DNA of 64,000 bases from Delphinus delphis (GCF_949987515.2 NC_082687.1:120695838-120759837); one strand, 5' to 3'. Shown: positions 14,777 through 28,235, numbered from the stretch's first letter. The notes: a model not told the origin generated them from the letters alone. A program made the numbers and translations.

Positions 14777-15150
14777 TAGTGGCAAAAACTGTCAAATATG
14801 TCTGAGTTTTTTGGATACTCTAGGGTAAGGAAGAAATATTAGCTGTAAAAACTAGAGGAAAGACCCATAAAATAATTTTCTTCATGATTTCTTTGTAACA
14901 GCTAGGACAGTATAACCTGGCATATTTTTCTAGCATATAAAATTATATACAATGATAGATTTATAATAAATGGTGTTAACCTAAAAACCTGAAGCCCAAG
15001 TCAGTAAGGAAAATTTAGCAATTAAATTTAAGGGGAATTTACTAAGAAATTTCATGAGTAAGTCTTATTACTCTTGTAAAAATTGATTCTTTGGGGGCTC
15101 TAAGTTGGGCAAGTGAAAGGACAGAAAGTGAGAATAATGGGAAATGTGTT

Positions 15151-15252
15151 TTTTTTTTACTCATTTTACTCATGTTACCAGATTCTTTGATAGTGCATAC
15201 TATTTTTTTTACTCAATTTACTCATGTTACCAGATTCTTTGATAGTGCATAC
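15151..15252. repeat. Tandem duplication, two ~50-bp units
   Basis: The units 15151-15200 and 15203-15252 match except for one base (ctcattttac against ctcaatttac) and are joined by two bases. Each begins with eight T's and ends gatagtgcatac. Confidence 0.95.
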
Positions 15253-15844
15253 AGTCTTATATTAATAAAAACTATGTGCTGATTATGAAAGGGAGATCCA
15301 TAGGACTAATAGGGAAGAGGAATGAAGAAAAATTCTCTCAGACTCCTGTTAGGCATTTATCAGAAGAATACACTTCTTATGCAAGATTGTAAATAGCTCA
15401 TATTTTTAGAATCATAATATGTCAGAACCAAAAGAAATTATAGAAATCATGGAGTCCCCAGTCTTTTGCACATTGAAAAACTGGGCAATTCGAACTTTTT
15501 GGTTTTACTGACTATTGGTAGAAACTGAACACGTGAAAATAACGGGAACGTTTGGTATTGTCTCTATTATTTGCTAACCTGTGTTACAATTTTAAGAGTA
15601 ACATAAGAGAAGGGTTGTAACCTGCGGGAGGCTGGATGACCATCTGGTTCTCAGTCTTAGGGCACTACCTAGGTGTGATCATAATGTCCCAGGTTCGGTT
15701 CTGAACTTACAGAGCTGGAGGATTCAGTGTTGTTAGTATGTTGGAGATAGTGGAGCTCTGAGGATAGATCCATAATAACAACACTCACAAGAGACTGATA
15801 CATAAACTGGGACACCAGTTCGTCCATTTATGATAAGAAGTATA

Positions 15845-15897
15845 ATTATTATCAACTATACTTCAATGAAAAGAGTTTTAAAAAAGAAAAAGAAAAG
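15845..15897 (+). repeat. Probable L1 3' tail fragment
   Basis: atcaactatacttcaatgaa followed by an A/G-rich tail is the usual end of an L1 3'UTR. Too short to be certain. Confidence 0.4.
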
Positions 15898-16892
15898 TAT
15901 AATTATTAAGCTGACCAAATACTTTGTTTATGAACGGCTCTCTTTCATCCTGAAGAAAAATATATGTGGAGAGCTGTATTGTAATTCGAATGGATTTTGG
16001 TGAGTAGGAAATCAGGAGGCTCTGTGTTGGAGGATCTTAATTACTATGTCATTGCTACCTCTTTCTCTGCCACTGGGATAGACCTGCTGTGAACTGATGT
16101 TCTTGCCTTTGGGCAGGACTGGGAGCATGTGACACTGATGTTTTCGCCTGAAAGTGTTTAAGGGCCTGTATTTTTGTCTTCTAAACTCATAATTCATAGG
16201 TTCACTGTAATCCGTGCACTTCCTGTTGGCACATCCAGTATAGTTGATTAGGTTTGAGTTTTCTTACTTCAAATCACATTCCAATTAAGCTTGTCTCTGT
16301 GAGATTACACTTGGGTCATCTGGGTAGAATGTTGGATAATTTCTACAGGTGGCTCATTGTGAACATAGTTCTTTATAATTTGTTGTTCCAGATTTTATTC
16401 TCAGAGTAAAAATCCGTATGTATTCAAGGGTATCTGATACTTGGGTGTTGGTTATATTTTGTGTATTTTCAGGAATTTGAATATTTATCAAAACAAAATA
16501 GAAACAGTGCGAATGTGAGGAAGATTTCTTAGACAACTGCGTAATAGAGCCTTGTTCTGTTTGAAACACGTGTAGGTCATAATCTTTGCTTTCAAGTAGG
16601 GAAAAGGACAACTTAAAACAAACAAATTAAAACTATGGTATAGGGTATATGTGTTGTCATTCATGAGAATTGTGTAGTTAAGATGCTAGAAGTGGGAGAG
16701 ACATCACTTAGAGTAGATAGTTAAGTATTGGAAAACTTTCTAGGTAAGGGAGCATTTAGACTGAGCTTTGGGAAATATGGGATGAATGACAAAATTTGAG
16801 AAATAAGGGATAGGACTTAGCCTAGTTAGATCTATCCTTGTCTATATAGCGAGTGTGTATTTTTTTAATTTTTTTACTTTTAGAAGAATATG

Positions 16893-16910
<18 letters not shown>

Positions 16911-16927
<17 letters not shown>

Positions 16928-17121
16928 GCGGTACATGGGCCTGTCACTACTGTGGCCTCTCCTGTTGCGGAGCACCAGGCTCCGGACGCACAGGCTCAGT
17001 GGCCATGGCTCACGGGCCCAGCCGCTCCGTGGCATGCGGGATCCTCCCGGACCGGGGCACGAACCCGTGTCCCCTGCATCGGCAGGCGGACTCTCAACCA
17101 CTGCGCCACCAGGGAAGTCCC
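16911..17121 (-). mobile_element. CHR-type SINE abutting an exon acceptor
   Basis: Antisense copy: an AT run and poly-T, then gcggtacatgggcctgtc through to ccaccagggaagtccc. Its head end lies 29 nt before the coding exon at 17151. Target duplications are obscured by the AT-rich flanks (gttatatatat against gtaatatattt). Confidence 0.93.
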
Positions 17122-17150
17122 TGTAATATATTTTAATTTTGTTTTGTTAG

Positions 17151-17423
<273 letters not shown>

Positions 17424-18009
17424 TAGTGACTCTGTACTGATGGATTTAATAACTGGTTTATTTACAAACTGATCATTTATATCTCACTTATTTCCTAATG
17501 GAAATAGCTAAATTTTTTTCTAATCATAAAATATATATGTTTTATGAAAAAAATCTGGATAATTCAGAAAACTATAAAAATGAAATAAGAATCACTCTTA
17601 ATCCCTCTTCCTAAAAATAAAAATATACACATAAAAATATACACTTAAAAAAAGAATGTACTTGGCATATACAAGCAGTAAATAAATATTAACTGCTGTT
17701 AATATGACTTAATAATTTCAGATTTTCAGGTATTTAACTGATCTTCTGTTTCCCCTAATCTAGCAATGAATCAGATTTTGAGAAGGTAATTTTTAAAAAG
17801 ATTAGTCTTAAAATTAAAGTGTCCCGTAGGGAAAATATGTAGTTTTGTGTATACTGTCTTAAATACTAGTGTATGTTGTGTTATGCAGTCGTGTTCTCTA
17901 ACTTTATATAGCAGAATAAAGCTTAAGAACAGTGTGCTAGAATTTTTGCAAGAGATTTTTCTGAAGAGGCAGGGGTGTATAGTAGAAAATGGATTTTGAG
18001 TAGAAAATA

Positions 18010-18115
18010 CCTTTAAAATCAATCTTGTGGTCTTGGGCAAGTTCTTTGCCTTATCTGAGCCTTAGTTTTTCCCATTTGTAAATTGAGGGGTTTGTGGTAG
18101 ATGATACTTAAGTGC
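18010..18115 (+). mobile_element. MIR SINE remnant
   Basis: Contains cttgggcaagttctttgcct, then ttatctgagccttagttttt and cccatttgtaaattgaggg, the MIR core in sense orientation. Confidence 0.7.
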
Positions 18116-19589
18116 CTTTGTACATATGACATTCCTTGGATATAAGGGAGAAGAAGAAATAAATGGACAAAAAGAAGGGAAGAAAGTAAGGGGGGCAGGG
18201 AAGAAGGATAGGAAGGATAGGATGAACTAGAACATAACAAGGAAGTACCCAAGTTAGGCACTAAACCTGGCCTGGCCTCATTAGCTACTTTCATACACCT
18301 GGCTTTTCCACTCTTCATTGTCTTCTCTTTTGTGTCTGAACGATTTAAACTTAGGTGGTTAATCAGGGCTTTCTCCCACAGTGTTCTTAGAAATAATGTT
18401 ACAAAGCAGACTAATGCTGATTGTGAAGTTAACCGCATTTTCTCATTGAAACAGTCTGACTAAGGACTTGATTAACTTATACATTTGGTTAATAGTGTGA
18501 CTCAGAAGGAAAGATAAAACAACTCAAACTCTATAATTAAAAATAGTCGAATTTTGCTCCAAATGCTATAGAATGGGCATATCTCACTTATTGAATATAC
18601 AAGGGCAGCCCTAATGTGTGCATTGAGCATAGGAAGAAAAAACTCAGCTATACAGTAAATTTGAACTACGTATTCTCCTAGTTCTAGGTAAAAAGAATTG
18701 AACATTTAATGTTGCCTTCTAACTAAATTCAAATTTAGAGGAGTTATTAGGGGAAAAGTTGGATGGCTCTTAGTCTTTTAAAATGACTGCCTAGGGAAGT
18801 TTGAACTGCTGTGCCCCCCCCTTTTTTCTTTTAACATAGTAAGTGTCCTTGGACAAGTAGAAGCAGTCACAATTATTACACTGACCTTAGAATTACACAC
18901 AAAGTTAGAATCATATTTTTTACAAAAAGAGTCATGGTAAAATTTTAATATTTAGAAGCAGTATGCTCAGTACATATTTGAGAAGTGTATGTGAAAACTG
19001 GGAGACATAATGAGATGTAATTGCCACTCCACTCCTCTTGGTAGAGTAATAAAAATATTTATTCACTTCAGAGTTGAGTTTAGTTTTGTCTTTAAACCTC
19101 CGTTGAGCTTCATCTCCTCCTGTCCTTTCTTGCCTTTAGAAATCCCTGCTCTGTGCTAAGGAAACAACTCCAAGTGGTTATTGCTACCTCCATAGGTATC
19201 AGTAGACAAGGTAGTGTTCTGTGGTGCCTTAAATAACTGCTGCTATTTTTTTGAACATTTCCAGTCAATTTTTGGCTTCCCACTGACAAGATTTCTCAGC
19301 TGTGCTTCTGACTGTGGACTTTAAATACGTCTTGCTTAAAACCAGTGCTTTTTAGGAGGCATTTTCATTGTTCACCAGTTGTGCTGTGTGTAAGTGGACA
19401 GCTTGAGAATTCCCACTGGCTTATCTAGGAAATAAGGCACCTTGACCTCCAAATTTGTGAGGAAAGTGAGAGACTCCAGCTCCAAGAGATGTATTCCTGA
19501 GTACACAAGTTAATTCTGTCTCTTATTTATTCTTTTCTGCAGAATTCAGATTCATTTCACATGTTCTCAATTCCAGACAGATCACTTGG

Positions 19590-19780
19590 AGTTGAGGTTC
19601 TCAGACTTTATTGTGCATCAGAATCACCTGGAGAACTTAGTAAACTGTAGATGGCTGGCTGTGCCCTATTCCCAGAGTTTCTGATTCAGTAGGTCTGGGC
19701 TGGTACCTGTGAATTCCTAATATGTTCCCAGCTGATGCTGATGCTGCTGGTGTGGGGACCACACTTTGAGAGCCACTGAC
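19590..19780. mobile_element. MER5-like hAT MITE
   Basis: Ends gaggttctcagact and tttgagagccactg form the MER5-type inverted termini. Inside are atcagaatcacctggagaac and tctgattcagtaggtctggg, hallmark MER5A-family phrases. Confidence 0.8.
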
Positions 19781-19797
19781 ATAGGTCACTGGTTCTT

Positions 19798-20087
19798 TTT
19801 TTTTTTAAAAGTAGGAACCCCTGTTTTTGTTTTTTAATTTTTTAAATATTTATTTTATTTATTTTTGTCTGTGTTGGCTCTTAGTTGAATCACACAGGAT
19901 CTTCCTTGTGGCGCACGGGCTCCAGAGCACCTGGGCTCTCTAGTTGAGGCGCGCTGGCTCAGTAGTTGAGGCACCTGGGTTTAGTTGCCCTGCCCATGTG
20001 GGATCTTAGTTCCCCGAGCAGGGTTCAAACCTGCGTCCCCTGCAACAGAAGGCGGATTCTTAACCACTGGACCACCAGGGAATTCCC
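19798..20087 (-). mobile_element. CHR-1-like long SINE
   Basis: Antisense copy of the longer family form: an AT-rich tail, then the repeated gctcagtagttgaggc body and the tRNA-like head ending accaccagggaattccc. Target duplications aggtcactggttctt (19783-19797) and aggtcattggttctt (20088-20102) differ at one base. Confidence 0.9.
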
Positions 20088-20167
20088 AGGTCATTGGTTC
20101 TTAAAACCTCATTATGCCTCAGGTTCACCTGGGAAGCCATGCACACTCCCATGCAGGCATGCGCTCG

Positions 20168-20169
<2 letters not shown>

Positions 20170-20260
<91 letters not shown>

Positions 20261-20292
20261 GCACACACACACACACACACACACTCACTCAC
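20170..20292. repeat. Compound microsatellite (CA)n(TC)n(CA)n
   Basis: CA tract 20170-20198, TC tract 20199-20258, then a second CA tract to about 20284 interrupted by one cg. Two Z-DNA-prone arms flank a polypurine/polypyrimidine core. Confidence 0.97.
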
Positions 20293-20417
20293 TTTCCATA
20301 CTTAATTGAATAAAGAAGGTGGGGAACTGGAATCAGTATTTATAATGTTTTCCAAGTGATTTGAAGTAGCCAGTCTTGTACTTCCCTGTGAACAGGAAAT
20401 GTATCATTAATTTAGGC

Positions 20418-20597
20418 CAGTGGTTCTCCTGCGTTAAACCTGTATAAGAATCACTTGTAGAGCTTGTTAAAACACAATTCTGGGCTGCATGCTACTGGTT
20501 TAGTAGGTCCAGCTGGGGTACAAGAATTTGCATTTCTATCAAGTTACAGGTGATAATCAGTGCTGCTGGTCCAAGGGCTACACTTTGAGAACCACTG
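20418..20597. mobile_element. MER5-like hAT MITE with 8-bp TSD
   Basis: Termini cagtggttctc and gagaaccactg are inverted. The flanks atttaggc (20410-20417) and atctaggc (20598-20605) are an 8-bp duplication with one change, as expected for hAT elements. Confidence 0.85.
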
Positions 20598-22504
20598 ATC
20601 TAGGCCAACCTGTTCTCTGATTTTTGGAGATTCTCTGTAACTGATTTAAATAACTGCATTTAGTTTAGGTAATGTAATTCTGACTCTCTCACTGATAGTG
20701 TTGAGTTTCTTCCTAGAGTTTTTATGTGATAGTAATGTACTACTGTACTACTACTACTACTGTATACTACTGTATCATTTTAGTCTCTGACTGTAGGAGA
20801 AAATGAGTGTCCTAGTTTGTCTTGCAGGTATATATAATGGTTCTGAATAAAACTTTAAAATGAAAAATAATTCTGAAAGATAGAAAGCCACAGTTAAGGA
20901 AGTAGTTAAGGATTAACACTTAAGAATACAAGTAGGAATGTAGACATGTGTTTTTCTTAGAACATTTGCTTGCTTATGATTTGTGGACATGTATGTTCTT
21001 TGAGCTTTTGGTGTGTTGGCTGTCTGGTGGTTTTCCTTTTTCCTGGACTGGCTTCTAGTTGGGGAGGCTATGCCATTTTTAATAAAATGGTGCACAGGTG
21101 TCTAGTAATAACATACATTGAAGTGATTCAGAATTTCATAAAACCTAAGTGAACTATGTTACTGATTGTTTTGTTAATCTTAAGGTTATTGTTTGTGGGT
21201 TATTAATACAAAAGATCAAAATCATTGTAATATATATGTTTGTGCATGCTTTTCCAGAGGACCGAAGGTTTGCAATCTATTCCAGAGTTTGTAAGGGTGA
21301 TGCTGTGTCTTTTGCAGTGTGATTGCTCTCAACTTTTCTAATCTTTTTTTCTAGTGTTACTGAATATTTTCCGTACTTTTAAACTTTGTCTCCATAACAA
21401 ACAAGAAAGTTGGAAATACTACTGTAGTATTGCTTTCAACAATTGGATCTCTTATTATCTGAGCAGATATAATGTTTAATGTTGCAGGTTGGGTGTGAAA
21501 CTGATTTTCAAATGTTATGTTTTCTTTATAATTAATTTTTGAGCTAGAGTGTGGTTTGATAAGTCGTGACTTGTCCAAAAGCCTAATGTTTTGTAGCTCA
21601 CCTTTTTAAGCAAAGAGCAGCTGCATTTTGAAATGTTTTATCTCAAGCAGACAAGCTGTTTATAAGCTCAACTCTGACACATCCTGACATTTAATGTCTA
21701 TGTTTTTATCCCTCCTGGGATTAGGCTGCCTTTCTAATTAATTAGTTGCATAGCCTTTTATTAATTCCCTCAAAATTTATAATGTTTTAAATTAACAACA
21801 TAGATAAGCATACCACACTTTTTTAGAAAACATGAAATGTTAATTATGCAGTGGAGACATGAATTATATAAACTCTGCTGAATGTTAGAAGATGCTTAGC
21901 AACAATGTTTTCCAAATGCAGGGATTTATTATAAACTTATCCTTCTAAGGCTGCCTGTGCCATTTCAGGAGAGTGAATATAAATAGAGCTTGATTTCTTC
22001 AAGAAGAGGTCTCGGTCATTTTGTTAACAGTGGAAGGAAGCATTTGCTTCACATCTCTAAGAATTTATCTTTAGCATCCTTGTTGATTACACATCATTTC
22101 AACATGTTCATACCAAATGCTTGGGCCTTGATAAGATACCATCACAGAACAGGAAGAATTAAAACTCTTATTTAAACAATGATTTTGTCATTATTACACT
22201 TACGTAGGTCTAGTAAAAATACTGAATCTAATTATTATAACCTAACTTCTTGTGAAATGGAAAATGTTATCTGTCTTGCAGCAGGGTTCTCAGATATTTA
22301 TAGCTGTTAGTTCTCCCTCCCACCCTTCACTAGCTTATTTGAACAGGAATTTATGGAGGATCTCCTATGTACAGTCCAGTTCTTAAGAAAGGTTCTTTTT
22401 CTAACATTTTCCACCATTTTTGAATTCTGCCAATGTTATTTTCTAAGTTAGAATTAAAATGTTGATTCTTTAAAAATTCAATATTTTTAAATAAGGTGCA
22501 GGGA

Positions 22505-22735
22505 AATAGTAGGGTTTTGTGGAAAGCTTATGGTGAGCTCTAGTTTCAAATGCTAGCACTATCCCTTATCAGCTGGGAGTCACTGGGCAAGCCATTTAAC
22601 CTCTTGAACTCTTTCCTCATCTGCTAAATAGGGATAACTTTTTTTTTTGTATAACATTTTTAAAAGAGTTCTTATGAGGTTTAGAAGTATAACCTGACAG
22701 CAGTGTTCATGGTTTATACAGGCCCTTGGTAAGTG
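22505..22735 (+). mobile_element. MIR SINE remnant
   Basis: Sense MIR core: cagctgggagtcactgggca, agccatttaacctcttgaac and cctcatctgctaaatagg, then gagttcttatgaggttta. Confidence 0.72.
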
Positions 22736-24299
22736 TCACTTTCTTTTTTTAAAAAAAAATTTCATATTTTATGTGTATTTATGCACTTCTCTGGTAGGTG
22801 CTTATTTGAATTTTGACAGTATTCCTGATTTTATGAAGTATTTGGTTACTGTAGTACAAGTGGTATCAGGGAAGTCTAGCAGAATCCTTTACCTTGCTAG
22901 AGTAGTGACTTTTACTGAATCTGGATCGGTAAAAGTCTTGCCCATCAATAGAAATATGCAGACTAGAAACAGATATGGCTTATTTTGGGGGTGCCTCCCT
23001 GACAGATTTTCTTGCTGAATGTGAGAGCTCTCCTGTCATACATAGTCAGAGTTACAGTCTCTTCCCTCCCGTACCCACGTCGTCCCACATGTGAGTCCAT
23101 TTTAGCCCTGCAGTAGAGCAACAAAATTAAATTGATGTATGTATCATGATTATCCTCTAATTAATGCATTTCATAAGGGATCATATCTTTATTCATTATC
23201 GTAGGTGGATAAATAGGCAGTAATTATGCAATATAATATCATAAAACAATGAATTTTCCCCTCTGTTTTGTAATTCTGAAATATAGTGATAGTTATATTT
23301 GTGATGTTAGGATTTTTCCTACTGCGTAAACATGGATATTATATGAGAAGTAGAATTTTTTTTGGTCAGTGAATTGGGTATCTTAATATTAGTTCTGCTG
23401 TTCATTTGAAATGACTGGAGATGAGTGGTTTGTTTCAGAAAAACAAGTGGTAGTTTTGATTCTGTTTAAGCTCTAAGTGATATATCCTATTTACTTCACT
23501 AGTGGAAAATTTTCTGAGTTGCCTTGCCAAGGCTATAAAAGTAGAAAACCTAAGGAAATGTTTTCTTTCTAATTAAAAAAAAAAAAAATCAGTCTTTCTA
23601 AAAAAATGTTACTTCTAAGAGTTATTCTTGATTCCTTTTTTTGTTACTCTTTATCAAATCCTGTCAGCTCTATTTTCAAAATTTATTCAGAGTTTCAGCT
23701 TTAAAAAAATTTTTAACTATTTTTCGTTGCTCTTGTCTAGACTGTTGCGATGTCTTCTTCCTGCCCACTCTGTCCTCCACCTTCTAACCCTTTTTATTGT
23801 TTACATTGTCTAAGCTGCAGGATTTTGAATTGCAGGTTTTGGAGATGAGAGTCTTGGTTAGATCTATGTTTTAGTGAGTTGTCACCAGTTAGATTATGAC
23901 TGAAGCCATTGAAATGAATGAAGTCACTTAGAGAGAATGAACAGAGTTCATTTTTTCGTTCATTTATTGAGCCAGGCACTGCACTTGGTGCTGGGACTAC
24001 GTCAGTGAATAAGAGAGACTTGGACTTTCTCCTCTTAGAGCTCAAGATGCACAGAGAAGTGCAGCAGTGTAACACGTAAAATTATAATATGTTGTGTTGT
24101 ATTTGCGAAGGATCAGGGAGGTTTTAGCCTGCTACTGAGGAAAGAAGGGATCCTGGGGAATACCACCATTCAAAGGTTGAATTGTTAGGAAAAATCTGGT
24201 ATAGAAGACTGAGGGGTGGCTAGAGAGGTGGGAAGAGAACCCAAAAAAAGTGGTGACTCAAATGAGGGAAGATTCAGGGAGGAAGTAATTAGAAATAAT

Positions 24300-24500
24300 A
24301 TATTATTAGTTACCACTAATTGAGTACTTACAAGGTGCCATCCATTGTTTGCAGTGCCTTCACACGTGTTAATGATTTCTTACAGCATTCCTTATATGGT
24401 TATCTTCATTTTATAGGTGAAGAAACTTAGGTCAGACAGGTTATGGAACTTCACCAAGATCACACAGGAAATAAATAGTGGAGCCAGGATCGACAGTATA
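24300..24500 (-). mobile_element. MIR SINE remnant
   Basis: Antisense MIR: cattttataggtgaagaaac, then aagatcacacaggaaataaa and gtggagccaggatcgac. Confidence 0.75.
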
Positions 24501-24889
24501 GAGACCACAGTGACATCAAGTGCTTAGTACTTGCGTGGTCATGAGGGCCTTGGAAGAGAGTAGTTCTAGTAGATCGCAATAAATTGAGGGGTGATTGAAA
24601 GTTGAAGGAACAGAGATAGTGACTGTAAATTATTTTTTCAGTTTTAATGGTGTGTTATTTAGAGTTTTTGTACTTTCCAAAAAAAGGGACAAATATAGTT
24701 GGCCTGCTGCCCCCCCACCCCCCACCCAAGTCAAAATCATATCAGACTATATTCCTTCATTATTTTCCTGGTTCCTCTCCTCTTACCTGGACCTTGCTCT
24801 AGTCCACAAAGCCATAGATCTTCAACCTCTGTTGGCATAAGAATTGTGCTATAAGCAAACTATCCTTTTTGTTCCTAACTCTGCATTTT

Positions 24890-25093
24890 TTTTTTTTTTT
24901 TTGCGGTACGCGGGCCTCTCACTGTTGTGGCCTCTCCCGTTGCGGAGCACAGGCTCCGGACGTGCAGGCTCAGCGGCCATGGCTCACGGGCCCAGCCGCT
25001 CCGCGGCATGTGGGATCTTCCCGGACCGGGGCACGAACCCGTGTCCCCTGCATCGGCAGGCGGAATCTCAACCACTGCGCCACCAGGGAAACC
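24890..25093 (-). mobile_element. CHR-type SINE
   Basis: Antisense copy close to the consensus, flanked by cctaactctgcatttt at 24874-24889 and 25094-25109. The near-perfect body and duplications suggest a recent insertion. Confidence 0.95.
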
Positions 25094-25244
25094 CCTAACT
25101 CTGCATTTTAATAGGGTTGGTAAGCCAGGTAATAGATAATTTGATATTAAAATTTTGATACCATAAGCTGTATTTTTAGGAAAGTTTGTTAAAACCTGGG
25201 ACTGGTGAAGTGAATTAATTCTGTCATTTTAGAACTAGAAGACC

Positions 25245-25385
25245 CTATCAGAAATCATTTAGTATATTCCCTTATTTCACAGATGAGTACAGACTGTGTG
25301 ATCCATCCAAGCTCAAGCAGTTAGTGAAGTCTTGGCCCAAGATTCAGGTCTTGAGACCAGGGTGCTTTCCATAGTGCTATTACTT
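25245..25385 (-). mobile_element. MIR-family remnant
   Basis: Contains cttatttcacagatgagtac and the antisense MIR tail through gattcaggtcttgagaccag. Diverged. Confidence 0.55.
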
Positions 25386-26667
25386 TTAAAAGCAATTTTT
25401 AAAAGTGATAGGGGATTCGTAATAGACCTGGCTTCTGCAGTCAGTCTAAGTTATACCAATCATTTGTAATATAAATAACGCAAGAACCACAATACCCTCT
25501 TTGAGAGTATTCTGTTTAATTTCTTTTCTATGAATAAGGAGTGAGAAATGGAACTCTCCCAGTGATATATCAGGTAATACTTATCACCTTGTCTATACTT
25601 AATACTGAGTTGAGGGAGAGTAAAGACTCCAGATAAAACATTTCTGGAACTCTGATATTTTGAGGAAAGTATATTTTAAAAAGAGAGACTTAGATTTTTA
25701 TAGTTGCTTTCAGTCTTCATTTGCCTGAATATACTATTCAGAAATTTTATGCCTAACTTTTACAACTCAAATCTGAGATCCAGATGCCCGTGTTTCATGT
25801 TACTTCTTTATATAATTGTCCGTAGGGTAGATAATAATTCTAAAAAACATTATTAGTCCTGTGATGAATTTTAGTTTCTAAGGAAGGAACTTAATTGCAT
25901 GCTCAAAAAATAACATCATTATTTAGCAAGCATTAAGTATAAAATTGTAGGATGCCATATGCATGGAGCAAGATGTTTGTTGATTGAATATGGAGCAGAT
26001 GGTCTTGAAGAGCATGAATTTAGAGTAATTGCTCTTGTCTAGAAGTGATTATATCTGGATAGTGATGTGGGGCTTGAGGAGAACATGTCATATACCGGAA
26101 AGAATGTGTTGGCATTAGGCTTGCCTGGGGCATTTTGTCTTTTGTTCTCTTCGTTGCAACTTGTTTCCCATTTCAAAACTTTTGAGATCATTAGAACATA
26201 AAATAATGAAAGCAAAATGACACATTTAATTAGCTACACCTGTTTTTTTGTTTCAACGCTGTGTTTCTTAACATAGTTTTATTGGTTCTGTTTTTGTTTA
26301 CATTTTAAAAATTAAACTTAGCAATGAAAGGAAATGTTATAGATTGCTTGCCCTAAGCTGTATTCCTTGATGATGTACATGTGTCCGTTTGCTCCTCTAG
26401 TTAATTGTTTACTTCTGGTTTATAAAAATATGTGTATTTTTAAAAATTTAATTTCTTGCCATAGATTCTAGTATGGCCTCCTGAGGAATGGTGATGTCCA
26501 ATAATTTAAGCTTAGCATCATAGAATTTTCTGCACATGGTTTCATTCCCAATGGGCTGGAAACAACCTGGGGTTGTTTTGTTTGGGAGTTGTGTGGCCAG
26601 GGCCTTTTGAACAGTAGTGTCCCAGTGAAGTACTAGATATTATTTATGTAAGAATGAGCTTTTCTTT

Positions 26668-26876
26668 TTTTTTTTTTTTTTTTTGCGGTACGCGGGCCTC
26701 TCACTGCTGTGGCCTCTCCCGTTGCAGAGCACAGGCTCCGGACGTGCAGGCTCAGCGGCCATGGCTCACGGGCCCAGCCACTCCGTGGCATGTGGGATCC
26801 TCCCGGACCAGGGCAGGAACTCGTGTCCCCTGCATCGGCAGGCGGGTTCTCAACCCCTGAGCCACCAGGGAAGCCC
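26668..26876 (-). mobile_element. CHR-type SINE
   Basis: Antisense copy. Duplication gagcttttctttt occurs at 26656-26668 and 26877-26889. Confidence 0.95.
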
Positions 26877-27601
26877 GAGCTTTTCTTTTTGTAACAATAA
26901 TATCCTTTCAGAAATTTCTAACTACTTTGTAACTGCATGACTTAACCTGGTGACAAAAGCAGTTACTAAAAAGACTACCTTTTCCAAAAAAATAAAAATA
27001 AAAAAGTAAAGCTGAAAATAATTTAGAGAAAATACTGATATATTTTAATCTTTCCATTTAATAAATGACATAACTGATGGCCAGAGGAGCTAAGTTTTAT
27101 ATGTCAGGTGACATCTGAGCTAGTGGCAGATCTAGGACCATGGAAGGTTGTTTGCATTAATATGATAGCTCCAAGGATCTTTAACTTTATAAGCTCTGAT
27201 ATACATTTAATTCATATAAATTCTGTTTCAACTTATGTTATTTTCAAGAATAGCATTTGTATAAAATACAGTACCTCTGTACAGCGTCTAGAATCATAGA
27301 ACCTCATACTGAGAAAGAATCTGAAGGGCTCTGGTAGGAATTTCCAGTATCCTTGTTATGTTTTTACAGCTTTTGCAAATCTGTAATCTTCCTTATTTTC
27401 TTTTTCCCTTTCTGACAGTGTGCCATACTTCATCTTCTCACATTATCTACAAACGAATAGAGATGGATTTAGGTTTATTTAAAACATGTTCTTTCATATT
27501 TCTAAGTGTGAACTCTTTAAGGACAGAGATTTTGTCTTTTACTGTTCTTCAGGGATGCATCATCTCTGAAGTGTTATGCTCATTCTTGTCCCTAGGCCTT
27601 T

Positions 27602-27810
27602 TTTTTTTTTTTTTTTGTGGTACGCGGGCCTCTCACTGTTATGGCCTCTCCCGTTGCGGAGCACAGGCTCTGGACGTGCAGGCTCAGCGGCCATGGCTCA
27701 CGGGCCCAGCCGCTCCGCGGCACGTGGGATCTTCCCGGACCGGGGCACGAACCCGTGTCCCCTGCATCGGCAGGCGGACTCTCAACCACTGCGTCACCAG
27801 GGAAGCCCCG
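27602..27810 (-). mobile_element. CHR-type SINE inside an L2 remnant
   Basis: Antisense copy. Duplication ctaggccttt occurs at 27592-27601 and 27811-27820. The sequence on both sides reads on as one L2-like segment. Confidence 0.95.
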
Positions 27811-28235
27811 CTAGGCCTTTATATATGCTGTTCCCTCTGCCTTGAATACTCTGCTGCCTCTTTGGCCTCAATTCCCATATTAGCAGTTTAACATCAACTC
27901 ATTTTTCAGGTCTAACTAGTTTAGCTTGTATACATGTTTTAGTCTCTCTTCATTTGTGAAATAAAGGAATATACTAAATGATTTCTGTGAGGGTTATCTA
28001 ACTCTAAACTGTCACTAATCCTACTAAACTGAGTTAGATGTCCCTGACATGTTTTTATGCCACTTTGTTCTTTCCATGTCATAATACTTGGCACAGTATA
28101 TAATAATAACTTGTTATCATATGTCTTCTCTTTTAGACTGTTAGCACTATGAGAGGTTTATCTGCTTTCTTGCTCTTTTGTACTCTAGAAAAAGAGCTCA
28201 GTACATTGTTGAATGAATTAACTATGTCTAGGAGT
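27811..28235 (+). mobile_element. L2 LINE 3' part
   Basis: Contains tatgctgttccctctgcctt and the 3' end phrases ttagactgttagcactatga, agtacattgttgaatgaatt. It probably begins before the SINE at 27602. Confidence 0.65.

Noticed and set aside
20060..20313. Open frames rich in Thr-His, Ser-Leu and Arg-Glu
   Set aside because: They are readings of the CA/TC microsatellite and have no coding meaning.
24844..25111. Recurring ~60-80 residue open frames (GLSLLWPLPLRSTGSGRAGS and similar) at many places on both strands
   Set aside because: Every one falls inside a CHR SINE. The repeated 'protein' is a translation of the tRNA-derived element in its different frames, not a gene family.
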